A stretch of 7,069 nucleotides of DNA from Candidatus Nomurabacteria bacterium CG_4_10_14_0_2_um_filter_30_12 (GTDB taxonomy: Bacteria > Patescibacteriota > Minisyncoccia > Phycocordibacterales > UBA9973): positions 1 to 7,069 of the forward strand of contig PFOY01000053.1 in the NCBI GenBank assembly GCA_002792755.1, in the 5' to 3' direction. Below the pieces are notes generated by a model that worked only from the letters and a program-made list of their open reading frames with translations, did no database searches and had not been told where the DNA came from. Each line of letters begins with the position of its first letter. Within the stretch, counting starts at the first letter, position 1. Shown here piece by piece: positions 1-5,256 of this stretch. The position numbers were made by a program, and so were the translations under genes.

Positions 1-292
1 AAAAAACACTACATTTATAAACAAAAACTGTTAATAACTCTGATTTTTTAATATTCAAAATCAAATTTAGTTTTTATTTAAAATTTAGAAAAGTTATCTT
101 TAAAACAAAAATTCATCTCAAATAGCTTAGGAAGTTTACTAAATTATGATTTTTAAAAAAATTAAACATACAAAAAGATAAAAATTGTAAAAAATTAATA
201 AATTTCTCTATATATCTACCAAAAATTAACGATAAATTAAGAATCTTAAAATAAGTCGTTTTATATAGCTTTTTAAAAACACAAAAGTATAA
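1..292. other. AT-rich intergenic region, no gene seen
   Basis: I see no credible coding region, tRNA or DnaA-box cluster here on either strand. The stretch is dominated by A and T runs. The only local structure noted is a small perfect palindrome, TTAAGA-A-TCTTAA, at 237-249. A short open frame on the minus strand crosses the right end, but its translation is hydrophobic low-complexity sequence and it overlaps the HTH gene. The region could hold the end of an upstream transcript or a promoter for the HTH gene (TATAAA at 288-293 lacks a convincing -35). Confidence 0.6.
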
Positions 293-337
293 ACATTACT
301 AAACAATAATAGCTTGCGTAGCATTGTTTAGTAATGT
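293..337. repeat. Perfect 15-bp inverted repeat at the start of the HTH gene
   Basis: The left arm ACATTACTAAACAAT (293-307) is exactly reverse-complementary to ATTGTTTAGTAATGT (323-337), with a 15-nt spacer. Arm centres are 30 bp apart, about three helical turns, so two bound proteins would sit on the same DNA face. The right arm contains the most upstream ATG of the HTH gene (334-336) and abuts a TATACT hexamer (337-342). If transcribed, the repeat would fold into a hairpin with GCT/AGC (312-314/320-322) adding to the stem. Its role as an autoregulatory operator is inferred from position only. Confidence 0.75.
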
Positions 338-342
338 ATACT
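314..342 (+). promoter_or_regulatory. Possible promoter of the HTH gene, giving a leaderless mRNA
   Basis: TTGCGT (314-319), a 17-bp spacer and TATACT (337-342) form a plausible sigma-70-type promoter. The -35 matches the consensus only at TTG. Transcription would begin around 349, on the ATG that opens MDKQYINIKE. The -10 touches the right arm of the inverted repeat and the -35 lies in its spacer, so protein bound to the repeat would block or reshape this promoter. The weak -35 keeps this tentative. Confidence 0.35.
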
Positions 343-600
343 ATGGTTATGGACAAACAATATATAAATATAAAAGAAGCAGCAGAGATGCTGGGAGTAT
401 CAAGACTCACTCTTCGCAATTGGGACAGGGATGGTAAACTCTCTGCCCTAAGACACCCAATAAGCAACTATAGAGTCTACAAAATTGAAGATCTAGAGAA
501 CATACTCCAAAAGATGAAATCAGGTGAAAAACCAATAAGAACACTAAAATCCAAAAAACCAAAATTCTTTAAAGTAAATGTTGTACATCTAAAAGATTAA
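334..600 (+). CDS. Small MerR/excisionase-type helix-turn-helix DNA-binding protein
   Basis: This 88-residue protein is probably a DNA-binding regulator. Residues 12-31 (NIKEAAEMLGVSRLTLRNWD) form the helix-turn-helix typical of MerR, BldC and excisionase-like domains. A short wing follows (GKLSALRHPISNYRVYKIED, 34-53), with the SNYRVYK pattern seen in MerR-like and IS607-resolvase N-terminal domains. The C-terminal 26 residues are lysine-rich and match no domain I recognise; there is no effector-binding or recombinase domain. Three in-frame ATGs compete: 334, 343 and 349. The third gives the most natural N-terminus (MDKQYINIKE) and fits the TATACT promoter; the first lies inside the inverted repeat. 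The stop overlaps that of mltG by four bases, tail to tail. The adjacent inverted repeat suggests autoregulation. It could instead be a stand-alone excisionase-like factor. Domain assignment is fairly sure; the target is unknown. Confidence 0.8.
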   Translation: MYTMVMDKQYINIKEAAEMLGVSRLTLRNWDRDGKLSALRHPISNYRVYKIEDLENILQKMKSGEKPIRTLKSKKPKFFKVNVVHLKD

Positions 601-1391
601 TAATATTTTTCAATATTTTTTTTATGTTCTTCATACGTCACTGCACAGTGAATATTTCTATTCTTATCGTGAAGATAAAACATACATTTTGTTTTCTGTG
701 GATTATATGCAGCAGTGATGGCATTGAGTCCAGGGTTTGCAATAGCACTAGGTGGAAGACCTATATGTAAATAAGTGTTATAAGAAGATTTTATTTTTTT
801 ATCTTCTGATGTAACTTCTCTCCACCAACCTGCCTCTTCACTACCTTTCGCATATTGCAATGTTGCATCTATTTGTAATTTCATTCCTTTAAAAATACGA
901 TTCCAAATAATTCCAGATATTAAATTCATATCACTTTTTCCTTCTGCTTCACGCTGAATGATAGATGCTATTTTTAATGCAGTATCTTCATTTATTATTT
1001 CTTTTGATTTTGTTTTTTTGATTTGATCTGTCTGTTTTGAAAATTCATCAAACATAGTAGCACTCACCTCTTGTGGGCTTTCATTTCTATTTATCAAATA
1101 AGTTTTAGGAAAATACTGCCCTTCCAAATTTTTAGTGTTTAAAGCAAGATGTATATTTACAAAATCTTTTTTTTCTTTTTCATCCCAACCGAGTTTCTTC
1201 ACCATAACCTCTGCTATCTCTTCTTTACGTAATCCTTCCTCTACTCTCACAATGCTTACATTCGGATTCGCTAAATCTAAATAAAAAGAAAGCTTCGCAA
1301 GAAGAGAAGGGTCTAATTGATAAAAATAAATTACACCAAATAAAGTACCAATCAATAAAACAACTATTCCAATATAATATTTTAGTTTCAT
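597..1391 (-). CDS. mltG: Endolytic murein transglycosylase MltG (YceG family)
   Basis: MltG is a membrane-anchored lytic transglycosylase that cuts nascent peptidoglycan strands and so limits glycan length. The 264-residue protein opens with one membrane segment (residues about 5-24), leaving the rest outside. A LysM-like stretch follows (about 45-70, with VRVEEGLRKEEIAEVM). The YceG catalytic core has IASIIQREAEGK (141-152), where Glu148 aligns with the catalytic glutamate of E. coli MltG (ASIVEKE). It also has IIWNRIFKGMKLQIDATLQY (161-180), GLPPSAIANPGLNAI (211-225) and the closing VTYEEHKKNI (251-260). It is shorter than E. coli MltG (about 340 residues) but every core motif is present. 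No Shine-Dalgarno sequence precedes the ATG. Two candidate promoters lie upstream. The 3' end overlaps the convergent HTH gene and no terminator is visible between them. Confidence 0.95.
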   Translation of the reverse strand: MKLKYYIGIVVLLIGTLFGVIYFYQLDPSLLAKLSFYLDLANPNVSIVRVEEGLRKEEIAEVMVKKLGWDEKEKKDFVNIHLALNTKNLEGQYFPKTYLINRNESPQEVSATMFDEFSKQTDQIKKTKSKEIINEDTALKIASIIQREAEGKSDMNLISGIIWNRIFKGMKLQIDATLQYAKGSEEAGWWREVTSEDKKIKSSYNTYLHIGLPPSAIANPGLNAITAAYNPQKTKCMFYLHDKNRNIHCAVTYEEHKKNIEKYY

Positions 1392-1404
1392 CCAGTTAGA
1401 AATA

Positions 1405-1422
1405 GGAAATCTTTAGATTTCC
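1405..1422. repeat. 18-bp palindrome in the mltG leader
   Basis: GGAAATCTTTAGATTTCC consists of two 8-bp arms around TT and ends 13 bp before the mltG ATG. It overlaps the expected start (about 1419) of a transcript from the nearer mltG promoter, so it could be an operator or a hairpin at the 5' end of the mRNA that affects stability or translation. The function is inferred. Confidence 0.6.
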
Positions 1423-1425
1423 GTA

Positions 1426-1454
1426 GTTATATTAATTTTTAGTAAAATTTTTAA
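1426..1454 (-). promoter_or_regulatory. Predicted proximal promoter of mltG
   Basis: Read on the minus strand, TTAAAA (1449-1454), a 17-bp spacer and TATAAC (1426-1431) resemble a sigma-70-type promoter, with the -35 matching the consensus at four of six bases. The start point would fall near 1419, leaving a leader of about 28 nt without a Shine-Dalgarno sequence. In DNA this AT-rich such matches can arise by chance. Confidence 0.4.
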
Positions 1455-1532
1455 CATAAAGTTATTGTTACAATATTATTTTTTATTACAAACCATACAA
1501 TCTCTAACGGGATTCATATCTTTACTATAACC

Positions 1533-1561
1533 ATTATAGCAATAATGCAAAGCAAAAACAA
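1533..1561 (-). promoter_or_regulatory. Predicted distal promoter upstream of mltG
   Basis: On the minus strand TTGTTT (1556-1561), a 17-bp spacer and a perfect TATAAT (1533-1538) form a good promoter. It starts immediately after the terminator at 1560-1585, as expected for a fresh transcription unit. Transcription would start near 1526, about 9 nt before a 13-codon ORF (1476-1517) and about 135 nt before mltG. The -10 sits inside a small hairpin, CTATAA-CCA-TTATAG (1525-1539). Confidence 0.5.
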
Positions 1562-1585
1562 AAACCCACCGTAAGGTGGGTTTTT
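1560..1585. terminator. Strong bidirectional rho-independent terminator with no annotated gene
   Basis: An A-run plus CCCACC, loop GTAA, and GGTGGG followed by five T (1560-1570, 1571-1574, 1575-1585) form a perfect 11-bp stem whose A and T flanks let it work in both directions. No protein gene ends nearby. On the plus strand the last gene stops about 960 bp earlier, and on the minus strand the next region up is antisense to rnpB. It most likely ends a short unannotated RNA. Confidence 0.9.
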
Positions 1586-1637
1586 GCGGCACTTATGTTG
1601 TTTACGATAAATGTGTGAATCTAACCTCACACTCACA
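1560..1637 (-). ncRNA. Candidate small RNA between rnpB and mltG
   Basis: A minus-strand promoter at 1643-1671 would start a transcript near 1636, and the strong terminator at 1560-1585 would end it, giving an RNA of about 77 nt. Predicted layout: a 5' hairpin with stem GTGTGA/TCACAC (1613-1618 and 1627-1632, 8-nt loop), an unpaired segment of about 27 nt (1586-1612), then the terminator hairpin. This is a common bacterial small-RNA shape. It contains no minus-strand ATG-initiated frame that I can see. I do not recognise a family; it does not look like tRNA, 6S, SRP RNA or tmRNA. Existence is inferred only from promoter plus orphan terminator. Confidence 0.35.
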
Positions 1638-1640
1638 AGA

Positions 1641-1671
1641 CAAGTATATCATACTTGAAATAAAAAAGCAA
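1641..1671 (-). promoter_or_regulatory. Minus-strand promoter with a palindrome over its -10
   Basis: On the minus strand TTGCTT (1666-1671), a 17-bp spacer and TATACT (1643-1648) preceded by TGA give an extended -10 promoter. The -10 lies within the palindrome CAAGTATATCATACTTG (1641-1657; 7-bp arms, 3-nt centre), which would suit a repressor operator. The promoter points toward the orphan terminator at 1560-1585. Confidence 0.45.
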
Positions 1672-1672
1672 G

Positions 1673-1741
1673 CCCCCACACCTATTTTTATTAAATGCCC
1701 TTGGCATATTGTACTCAATATCATAAAGATAGGTGTGGGGG
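1673..1741. repeat. Large stem-loop with a perfect 13-bp stem upstream of rnpB
   Basis: CCCCCACACCTAT (1673-1685) pairs exactly with ATAGGTGTGGGGG (1729-1741) around a 43-nt loop. Within the loop, ATGCC-CTT-GGCAT (1695-1707) and ATTG-TACT-CAAT (1708-1719) can form two smaller adjacent hairpins, giving a branched structure. A further A6G/CT6 pairing (1662-1668 with 1750-1756) flanks the stem across an asymmetric gap. The G/C-rich stem stands out from the AT-rich surroundings. It ends five bases before the rnpB -35. Options are a structured RNA, a terminator-like element with a large loop (a T run follows on each strand, several bases away), or a small mobile palindromic repeat. Confidence 0.7.
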
Positions 1742-1745
1742 ATGG

Positions 1746-1774
1746 TTTACTTTTTTGTTTCTTTGTTTTATAAT
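1746..1774 (+). promoter_or_regulatory. rnpB promoter
   Basis: TTTACT (1746-1751, four of six consensus bases), a 17-bp spacer and a perfect TATAAT (1769-1774) place the transcription start at about 1781-1782. That is exactly where the P1 helix of the RNase P RNA begins. Confidence 0.8.
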
Positions 1775-1781
1775 CTAGATT

Positions 1782-2100
1782 AGTCTTGTATCAGATAGTT
1801 GAGCTCCGACCTATGCGTCGGAGTTAGGAAAGTCCGAACACATAGCTCTAGCTTAGGCTAGAGCGCGCGTAGCGGATAATTCCCGTCAGGAGTAATCCTC
1901 GAGTTGCGAACAGTGACGAACCGATTTAGTTCGGGTGAAACGGCAAAATACTTACGTGTGTGCAAGATCGTGCCCGCCCACAGCTACGCAGTTGCTGGCG
2001 GGAGAATCGCTCGAGCCTATCAGTAATGATATGCCTAGACAAATAACTATCGTCCCGACATTGCGTCGGGAAACAGAATTCGGCTTATAGACACAAGACT
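1782..2100 (+). ncRNA. rnpB: RNase P RNA (M1 RNA, bacterial type)
   Basis: This is the catalytic RNA of RNase P, which trims the 5' leader from pre-tRNAs. The ends pair as an 8-bp P1 helix: AGTCTTGT (1782-1789) with ACAAGACT (2093-2100). The universally conserved core is present: the P4 5' strand with GGAAAGTCCGAAC (1827-1839), GGGTGAAACGGC (1933-1944) and the closing AGAATTCGGCTTATAG (2075-2090). CCGAA in the 5' strand of P4 pairs with TTCGG in the 3' strand, where E. coli has CCGGG/CCCGG, so covariation supports the fold. P3 is a 7-bp hairpin at 1804-1823; another 6-bp hairpin at 2054-2070 sits in the P18 position. The L15 region reads GGGAGAATCGCTCGAGCC, where E. coli has a GGU that binds the tRNA CCA end; no GGU is evident. 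The promoter and terminator are its own. Confidence 0.97.
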
Positions 2101-2109
2101 GAATATATG

Positions 2110-2137
2110 AAAAATCCTCTCGCAAGAGAGGATTTTT
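2110..2137. terminator. Bidirectional terminator between rnpB and nrdJ
   Basis: A perfect 12-bp stem (2110-2121 with 2126-2137) is closed by a GCAA tetraloop. Its core is ATCCTCTC/GAGAGGAT, flanked by A5 on the left and T5 on the right. It lies 10 nt after the RNase P RNA and 13 nt beyond the nrdJ stop, so it can serve both convergent genes. Confidence 0.93.
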
Positions 2138-2150
2138 CTATTAAAGTAAT

Positions 2151-4520
2151 TTAATTATCTTTAATTCCTTCTATTTTTTCTTTTTGAGCTTCCTCTGCTA
2201 GCACATCATCTATAGAACAAACTCCTGATACACAAGCGAATTCTTTTGCACCGACAGTATTATCTTCTTGTTCATAATAAATAAGTTTAGAAAAATCAAT
2301 ATGTTTTATTTCTTTAATTCTTTTATCATATTCTTCTTTTGAAATTTCTTCATATGGTGCAAGTTGATAAACATGTTCAGAGCGAGGCAAAAAAGAAAGC
2401 CCACCAACAATATCCCAATTTTCATAAATAAAGTTTGCAACCTTTATCCATTCATCATCACCAACATAAATAGTTACAGATGGATTGTGTTCAATATAAT
2501 TAATTTTTAATCTTTTCCATTCATTAAGTAAATCAATCGCAGAAACCTGATCTCTAGTGATTGCTCCATCTGGAGCTTTTATTGGAAATTCAACGACAGC
2601 CACAGTAGAATTTGCAGTAGAATATCCTACTTCTGCTTTAAATGGCACACCTTGATCTTTTATCAATTGATAAAGTGGATCATTGGTAGAAATACGAACT
2701 CGTCTAATATAATATTTCGCATACCATGGATGCATACCAGATCCAACATAAAGAAGCTGTCCAGAATTACCATGAGGTTTGATTGTGGTTATACAAGTAG
2801 AATAATTGATCCCAAACTTTTTAGCATATTCTCTGTTTGTTTTAATAGCTTCTTCACGAAGTTTAAATAAAACATCATCACTTCTAATTGTCTTACTATC
2901 ATAATATCCTGTTATAGAAACACCAAGCAAAGCTTCTTCATCGCAATTATTTTTCCATTCTTTTGATAAATAACCGAAATTAGTTAAAGTTGCTTGATAA
3001 GTACCTAATATTGTAGAAAGTCTAACTTTTCTTTTTAAATCTTCTACTGTATCGCGAGGACGAACTACAATTGAAGTAAGATTACAAAATTGCTTAGAAC
3101 GAAGAGTAATCTCTCCGCAAGGATTTGAACCTGGTAAACCGACAATTACATTTTGATCATCTATTATTCCAGCCTCTTTCCAATTGTCTATTCGACGTTT
3201 TGGAAGCTGTGTCATAAGACCACCTCTATTGAATATTCCCCTTTCTCCAGTACCTGATTTTATTAACTCTATCCATTCATTTAAAAACTCTGAAGCTGAA
3301 GGCTTTTGGTTATATACAGCTGAATTGTTAGCCATAGAACGTTGACCGTTATCAATCCAAAATTGTCCCTGTTTTGACTTTCGCATAGATTCATCATCAA
3401 TATCAGAAAGAGAAATCAATGCACTACGACGTACACCTCCAGCTACTACAATAAGACCAATCTGACAAATTATATCGTGTAAGTCTAAATTAGTAAGACG
3501 TTTTGCTTGTCTTGCTAATATTTTCTTTTTTGTAAAATTAATTAAATCAATGAGAGGTTGAGGCCCTGAAGCACGACCACCAGCGATTTTTAAACGTGAT
3601 CCAGATGGACGAATTTTACTATAATCAAATAGAATATCATATCCATCAGCCCAAGTCTTGCAACCGAGCACATAAGCATCCGCCCAACCTTCTTTACTAT
3701 CTTCTACAAAATGTGTAGCGAGCTTCTTGCCTGTCTGTCTTCTAATTTGTGGAAACTTTTGTACAGTTTCTGATTCAATAGAAAAACCTAAGCCTGCTCC
3801 ACACATCAATATATACATTATTTCTCCTAAATCTTGCCAAGCAGATGGAGCCACATAAGAACAATTATAAGCCCATACATTTGTTTTCTCACATGCTTCT
3901 CCAGAAGACCAAAGCAATCTCATTGATGGACAAATTTCTTGTTTTAAAATTCCTTCTCTTACGTCAATATAATCTTTGGCAGACATTTTATTTCCAAGAT
4001 TTTCTTTCATGTAAGCCATAAAACGATCAATAGTTTCTATCCATGTCTCACGCCTACCCAAACCATCTTGCCATTTTGAATATGTTCTATAAAAAATAAA
4101 TTCTTCGTAAGATGACACAAAATAAGAACTTGATTCATCAAAAACTTTTTTATTTTCAGGTGGAACTGTACCAACTTCTCGTCTTAACTCTGCTCTCTTT
4201 GACCTATATAAAATATAGGATTTTGCAGTAGAATGATACCCTAAATCCATAAGTTCTGCCTCTACAAGATCTTGTATTATTTCAACGGTAGGAATAAACT
4301 TTTTCTCCTTACTTTTTGTTTTTATATTAGTTAATTTACGAAAAACTTTAGTAGCAACGTCTTTAGCTTCCCTTTTTTCTCCTTCATTAGTTATTATAAA
4401 TGCTTTATATACAGCATCAGCAATCTTATTTATGTTAAAAGGAATTATTTCTCCTTCACGATTTCTAATAGTTTTAACTTTATTTAATTCCTTTTTCTCT
4501 AAAATAAAATCTTTTTCCAT
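2151..4520 (-). CDS. nrdJ: Adenosylcobalamin-dependent (class II) ribonucleoside-triphosphate reductase with ATP-cone
   Basis: This enzyme reduces ribonucleotides to deoxyribonucleotides by radical chemistry started from adenosylcobalamin. At 789 residues it is close to the 739-residue Lactobacillus leichmannii RTPR plus an added N-terminal ATP-cone (about residues 16-112), which normally senses ATP/dATP to switch overall activity. Catalytic residues are visible by alignment to the Lactobacillus enzyme: Cys220 in AYNCSYVA (C119), Cys468 and Glu470 in NPCGEI (C408, E410), Cys479 (C419; the 11-residue spacing is the same) and the C-terminal shuttle pair Cys763/Cys768 in CVSGVC (C731/C736). Other landmarks are GAGLGFS (241-247), VAGGVRRSAL (359-368) and GSGMHPWYA (593-601). 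All key residues are intact. Thioredoxin is the usual reductant; it is not in this window. The ATG follows directly on a TATAAT box, so the mRNA is probably leaderless. Only the reductase, not B12 synthesis, is seen here. Confidence 0.95.
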   Translation of the reverse strand: MEKDFILEKKELNKVKTIRNREGEIIPFNINKIADAVYKAFIITNEGEKREAKDVATKVFRKLTNIKTKSKEKKFIPTVEIIQDLVEAELMDLGYHSTAKSYILYRSKRAELRREVGTVPPENKKVFDESSSYFVSSYEEFIFYRTYSKWQDGLGRRETWIETIDRFMAYMKENLGNKMSAKDYIDVREGILKQEICPSMRLLWSSGEACEKTNVWAYNCSYVAPSAWQDLGEIMYILMCGAGLGFSIESETVQKFPQIRRQTGKKLATHFVEDSKEGWADAYVLGCKTWADGYDILFDYSKIRPSGSRLKIAGGRASGPQPLIDLINFTKKKILARQAKRLTNLDLHDIICQIGLIVVAGGVRRSALISLSDIDDESMRKSKQGQFWIDNGQRSMANNSAVYNQKPSASEFLNEWIELIKSGTGERGIFNRGGLMTQLPKRRIDNWKEAGIIDDQNVIVGLPGSNPCGEITLRSKQFCNLTSIVVRPRDTVEDLKRKVRLSTILGTYQATLTNFGYLSKEWKNNCDEEALLGVSITGYYDSKTIRSDDVLFKLREEAIKTNREYAKKFGINYSTCITTIKPHGNSGQLLYVGSGMHPWYAKYYIRRVRISTNDPLYQLIKDQGVPFKAEVGYSTANSTVAVVEFPIKAPDGAITRDQVSAIDLLNEWKRLKINYIEHNPSVTIYVGDDEWIKVANFIYENWDIVGGLSFLPRSEHVYQLAPYEEISKEEYDKRIKEIKHIDFSKLIYYEQEDNTVGAKEFACVSGVCSIDDVLAEEAQKEKIEGIKDN

Positions 4521-4536
4521 GAAGTGATTATACTTC
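4521..4536 (-). promoter_or_regulatory. nrdJ -10 element within a palindrome, implying a leaderless start
   Basis: On the minus strand a perfect TATAAT (4527-4532) ends only 6 nt before the nrdJ ATG (4520). Transcription about 7 nt downstream of the -10 would begin at the A of that ATG. The box lies in the interrupted palindrome GAAGT-GATTAT-ACTTC (4521-4536), a possible operator. No good -35 is visible at 16-18 bp (CTAGCA at 4551-4556 matches three of six). It does not match the NrdR-box consensus as I remember it. The remaining 4537-4649 up to the DUF192 stop shows no gene and no clear terminator. Confidence 0.5.
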
Positions 4537-4649
4537 CAAAAAATAATTTATGCTAGAAAAAACTAGTGGAAAAACAAGGAAAAATAATAAAGAAAACAAT
4601 TTAAAATAACTGTAAATAGCTCTCCTCTTAAAAGCTGAAATGGTAAGCT

Positions 4650-5156
4650 CTATAAAGATAAAAATTCAACCTTATTTCCTTCTTTTAAATTATTTTTCTC
4701 GGAAAATGAAGAAAATACCTCTAAAACGTACATAGCTTCTTCTTTAGGTGTAAAAGCCTCTGGGTATGATTTTGGTTCTGCATCTTTTTTTATATAAATT
4801 ATTCGTAAATCTCTTTCATCTCCATTTCTAAATGGAGCAAGCCAGATAATATCTATAGGGAAATTCATATCCTTCATCCAAAAGGAATATTTACCCATAT
4901 GATTAAAAACAAAAAGCATACTTTCGTCTTCTTTTAATTCTTTTCTTCCTGAAAGACCTTTTTCTTGTGTTTCTGGAGTTAAAGCAAGTTCTGTTTTAAT
5001 AATTTTTCCAGCAATTTTTATATAATTTACATCATTTATATTAAAATCTTTTATTTTAACATTTGATGTCCAAATATTAATATTTGTAATCAAAAAAAAT
5101 CCTATTATTAAAAAAACAACAACTATAAAAACAGAAAAATTATTATTACTAAACAT
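4650..5156 (-). CDS. Membrane-anchored DUF192 protein
   Basis: This 168-residue protein has one hydrophobic segment (about residues 8-26) that should anchor it in the membrane with the rest outside. A complete DUF192 domain follows (about 45-167). Family landmarks are ELALTPETQEKGLSGRKEL (56-74), MLFVF (80-84), YSFWMKDMNFPIDIIWL (90-106) and the closing YVLEV (143-147). DUF192 proteins are widespread small extracytoplasmic beta-rich domains with no established enzymatic function, and I assign none. The gene lies about 100 bp downstream of the SpeA-like gene on the same strand. The gap holds two 37-bp repeats and no terminator, so the two may be co-transcribed. TATAAA (5159-5164) is too close to the ATG to start a message that includes it. 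No Shine-Dalgarno sequence is visible. Confidence 0.88.
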   Translation of the reverse strand: MFSNNNFSVFIVVVFLIIGFFLITNINIWTSNVKIKDFNINDVNYIKIAGKIIKTELALTPETQEKGLSGRKELKEDESMLFVFNHMGKYSFWMKDMNFPIDIIWLAPFRNGDERDLRIIYIKKDAEPKSYPEAFTPKEEAMYVLEVFSSFSEKNNLKEGNKVEFLSL

Positions 5157-5164
5157 TTTTTATA

Positions 5165-5201
5165 AATTCGTAATTCGTAATTGTTAATTCGTAATTGACT
5201 T
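5165..5201. repeat. 37-bp direct repeat, copy 1
   Basis: This is the first of two identical 37-bp copies (the other is 5220-5256), 55 bp apart start to start with an 18-bp non-repeated spacer. On the minus strand it is a run of the heptamer AATTACG with one AATTAAC variant, preceded by AAGTC. Copy 1 ends 8 bp before the DUF192 ATG. It looks like an intergenic mini-repeat made of short tandem units. Confidence 0.85.
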
Positions 5202-5219
5202 CCCCTCTTTTTGCATTTT

Positions 5220-5256
5220 AATTCGTAATTCGTAATTGTTAATTCGTAATTGACTT
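5220..5256. repeat. 37-bp direct repeat, copy 2
   Basis: Identical to 5165-5201. Its last base is the final base of the SpeA-like stop codon (5256-5258, minus strand), so the repeat begins right at the gene's end. Open frames running through these repeats give NYEL-type low-complexity peptides and are not genes. Confidence 0.85.

Noticed and set aside
273..467. Open frame of 64 codons on the minus strand
   Set aside because: It overlaps the well-supported HTH gene, contains low-complexity hydrophobic sequence and has no promoter or family resemblance.
1612..1760. Possible integron attC-like recombination site
   Set aside because: The large imperfect-palindrome shape is suggestive, but no paired core sites (RYYYAAC/GTTRRRY) are present and there is no integrase.
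1576..1773. Open frame of 65 codons on the plus strand
   Set aside because: It starts at a GTG inside the terminator stem, runs through the hairpin structures and ends in the rnpB promoter. The translation resembles nothing known.
2652..2870. Open frame of 72 codons on the plus strand
   Set aside because: It is a shadow lying wholly within nrdJ.
4521..4536. NrdR box upstream of nrdJ
   Set aside because: The palindrome does not match the NrdR consensus I know, and only one site is present instead of the usual pair.
4610..4650. Terminator after the DUF192 gene
   Set aside because: Only weak AGCT-based pairing with G-T wobbles is possible, and there is no T run after it.
5165..5256. Possible minimal CRISPR array (two identical 37-bp repeats, one spacer)
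   Set aside because: The spacer is only 18 bp, the repeat is a low-complexity heptamer array, and there are no cas genes.
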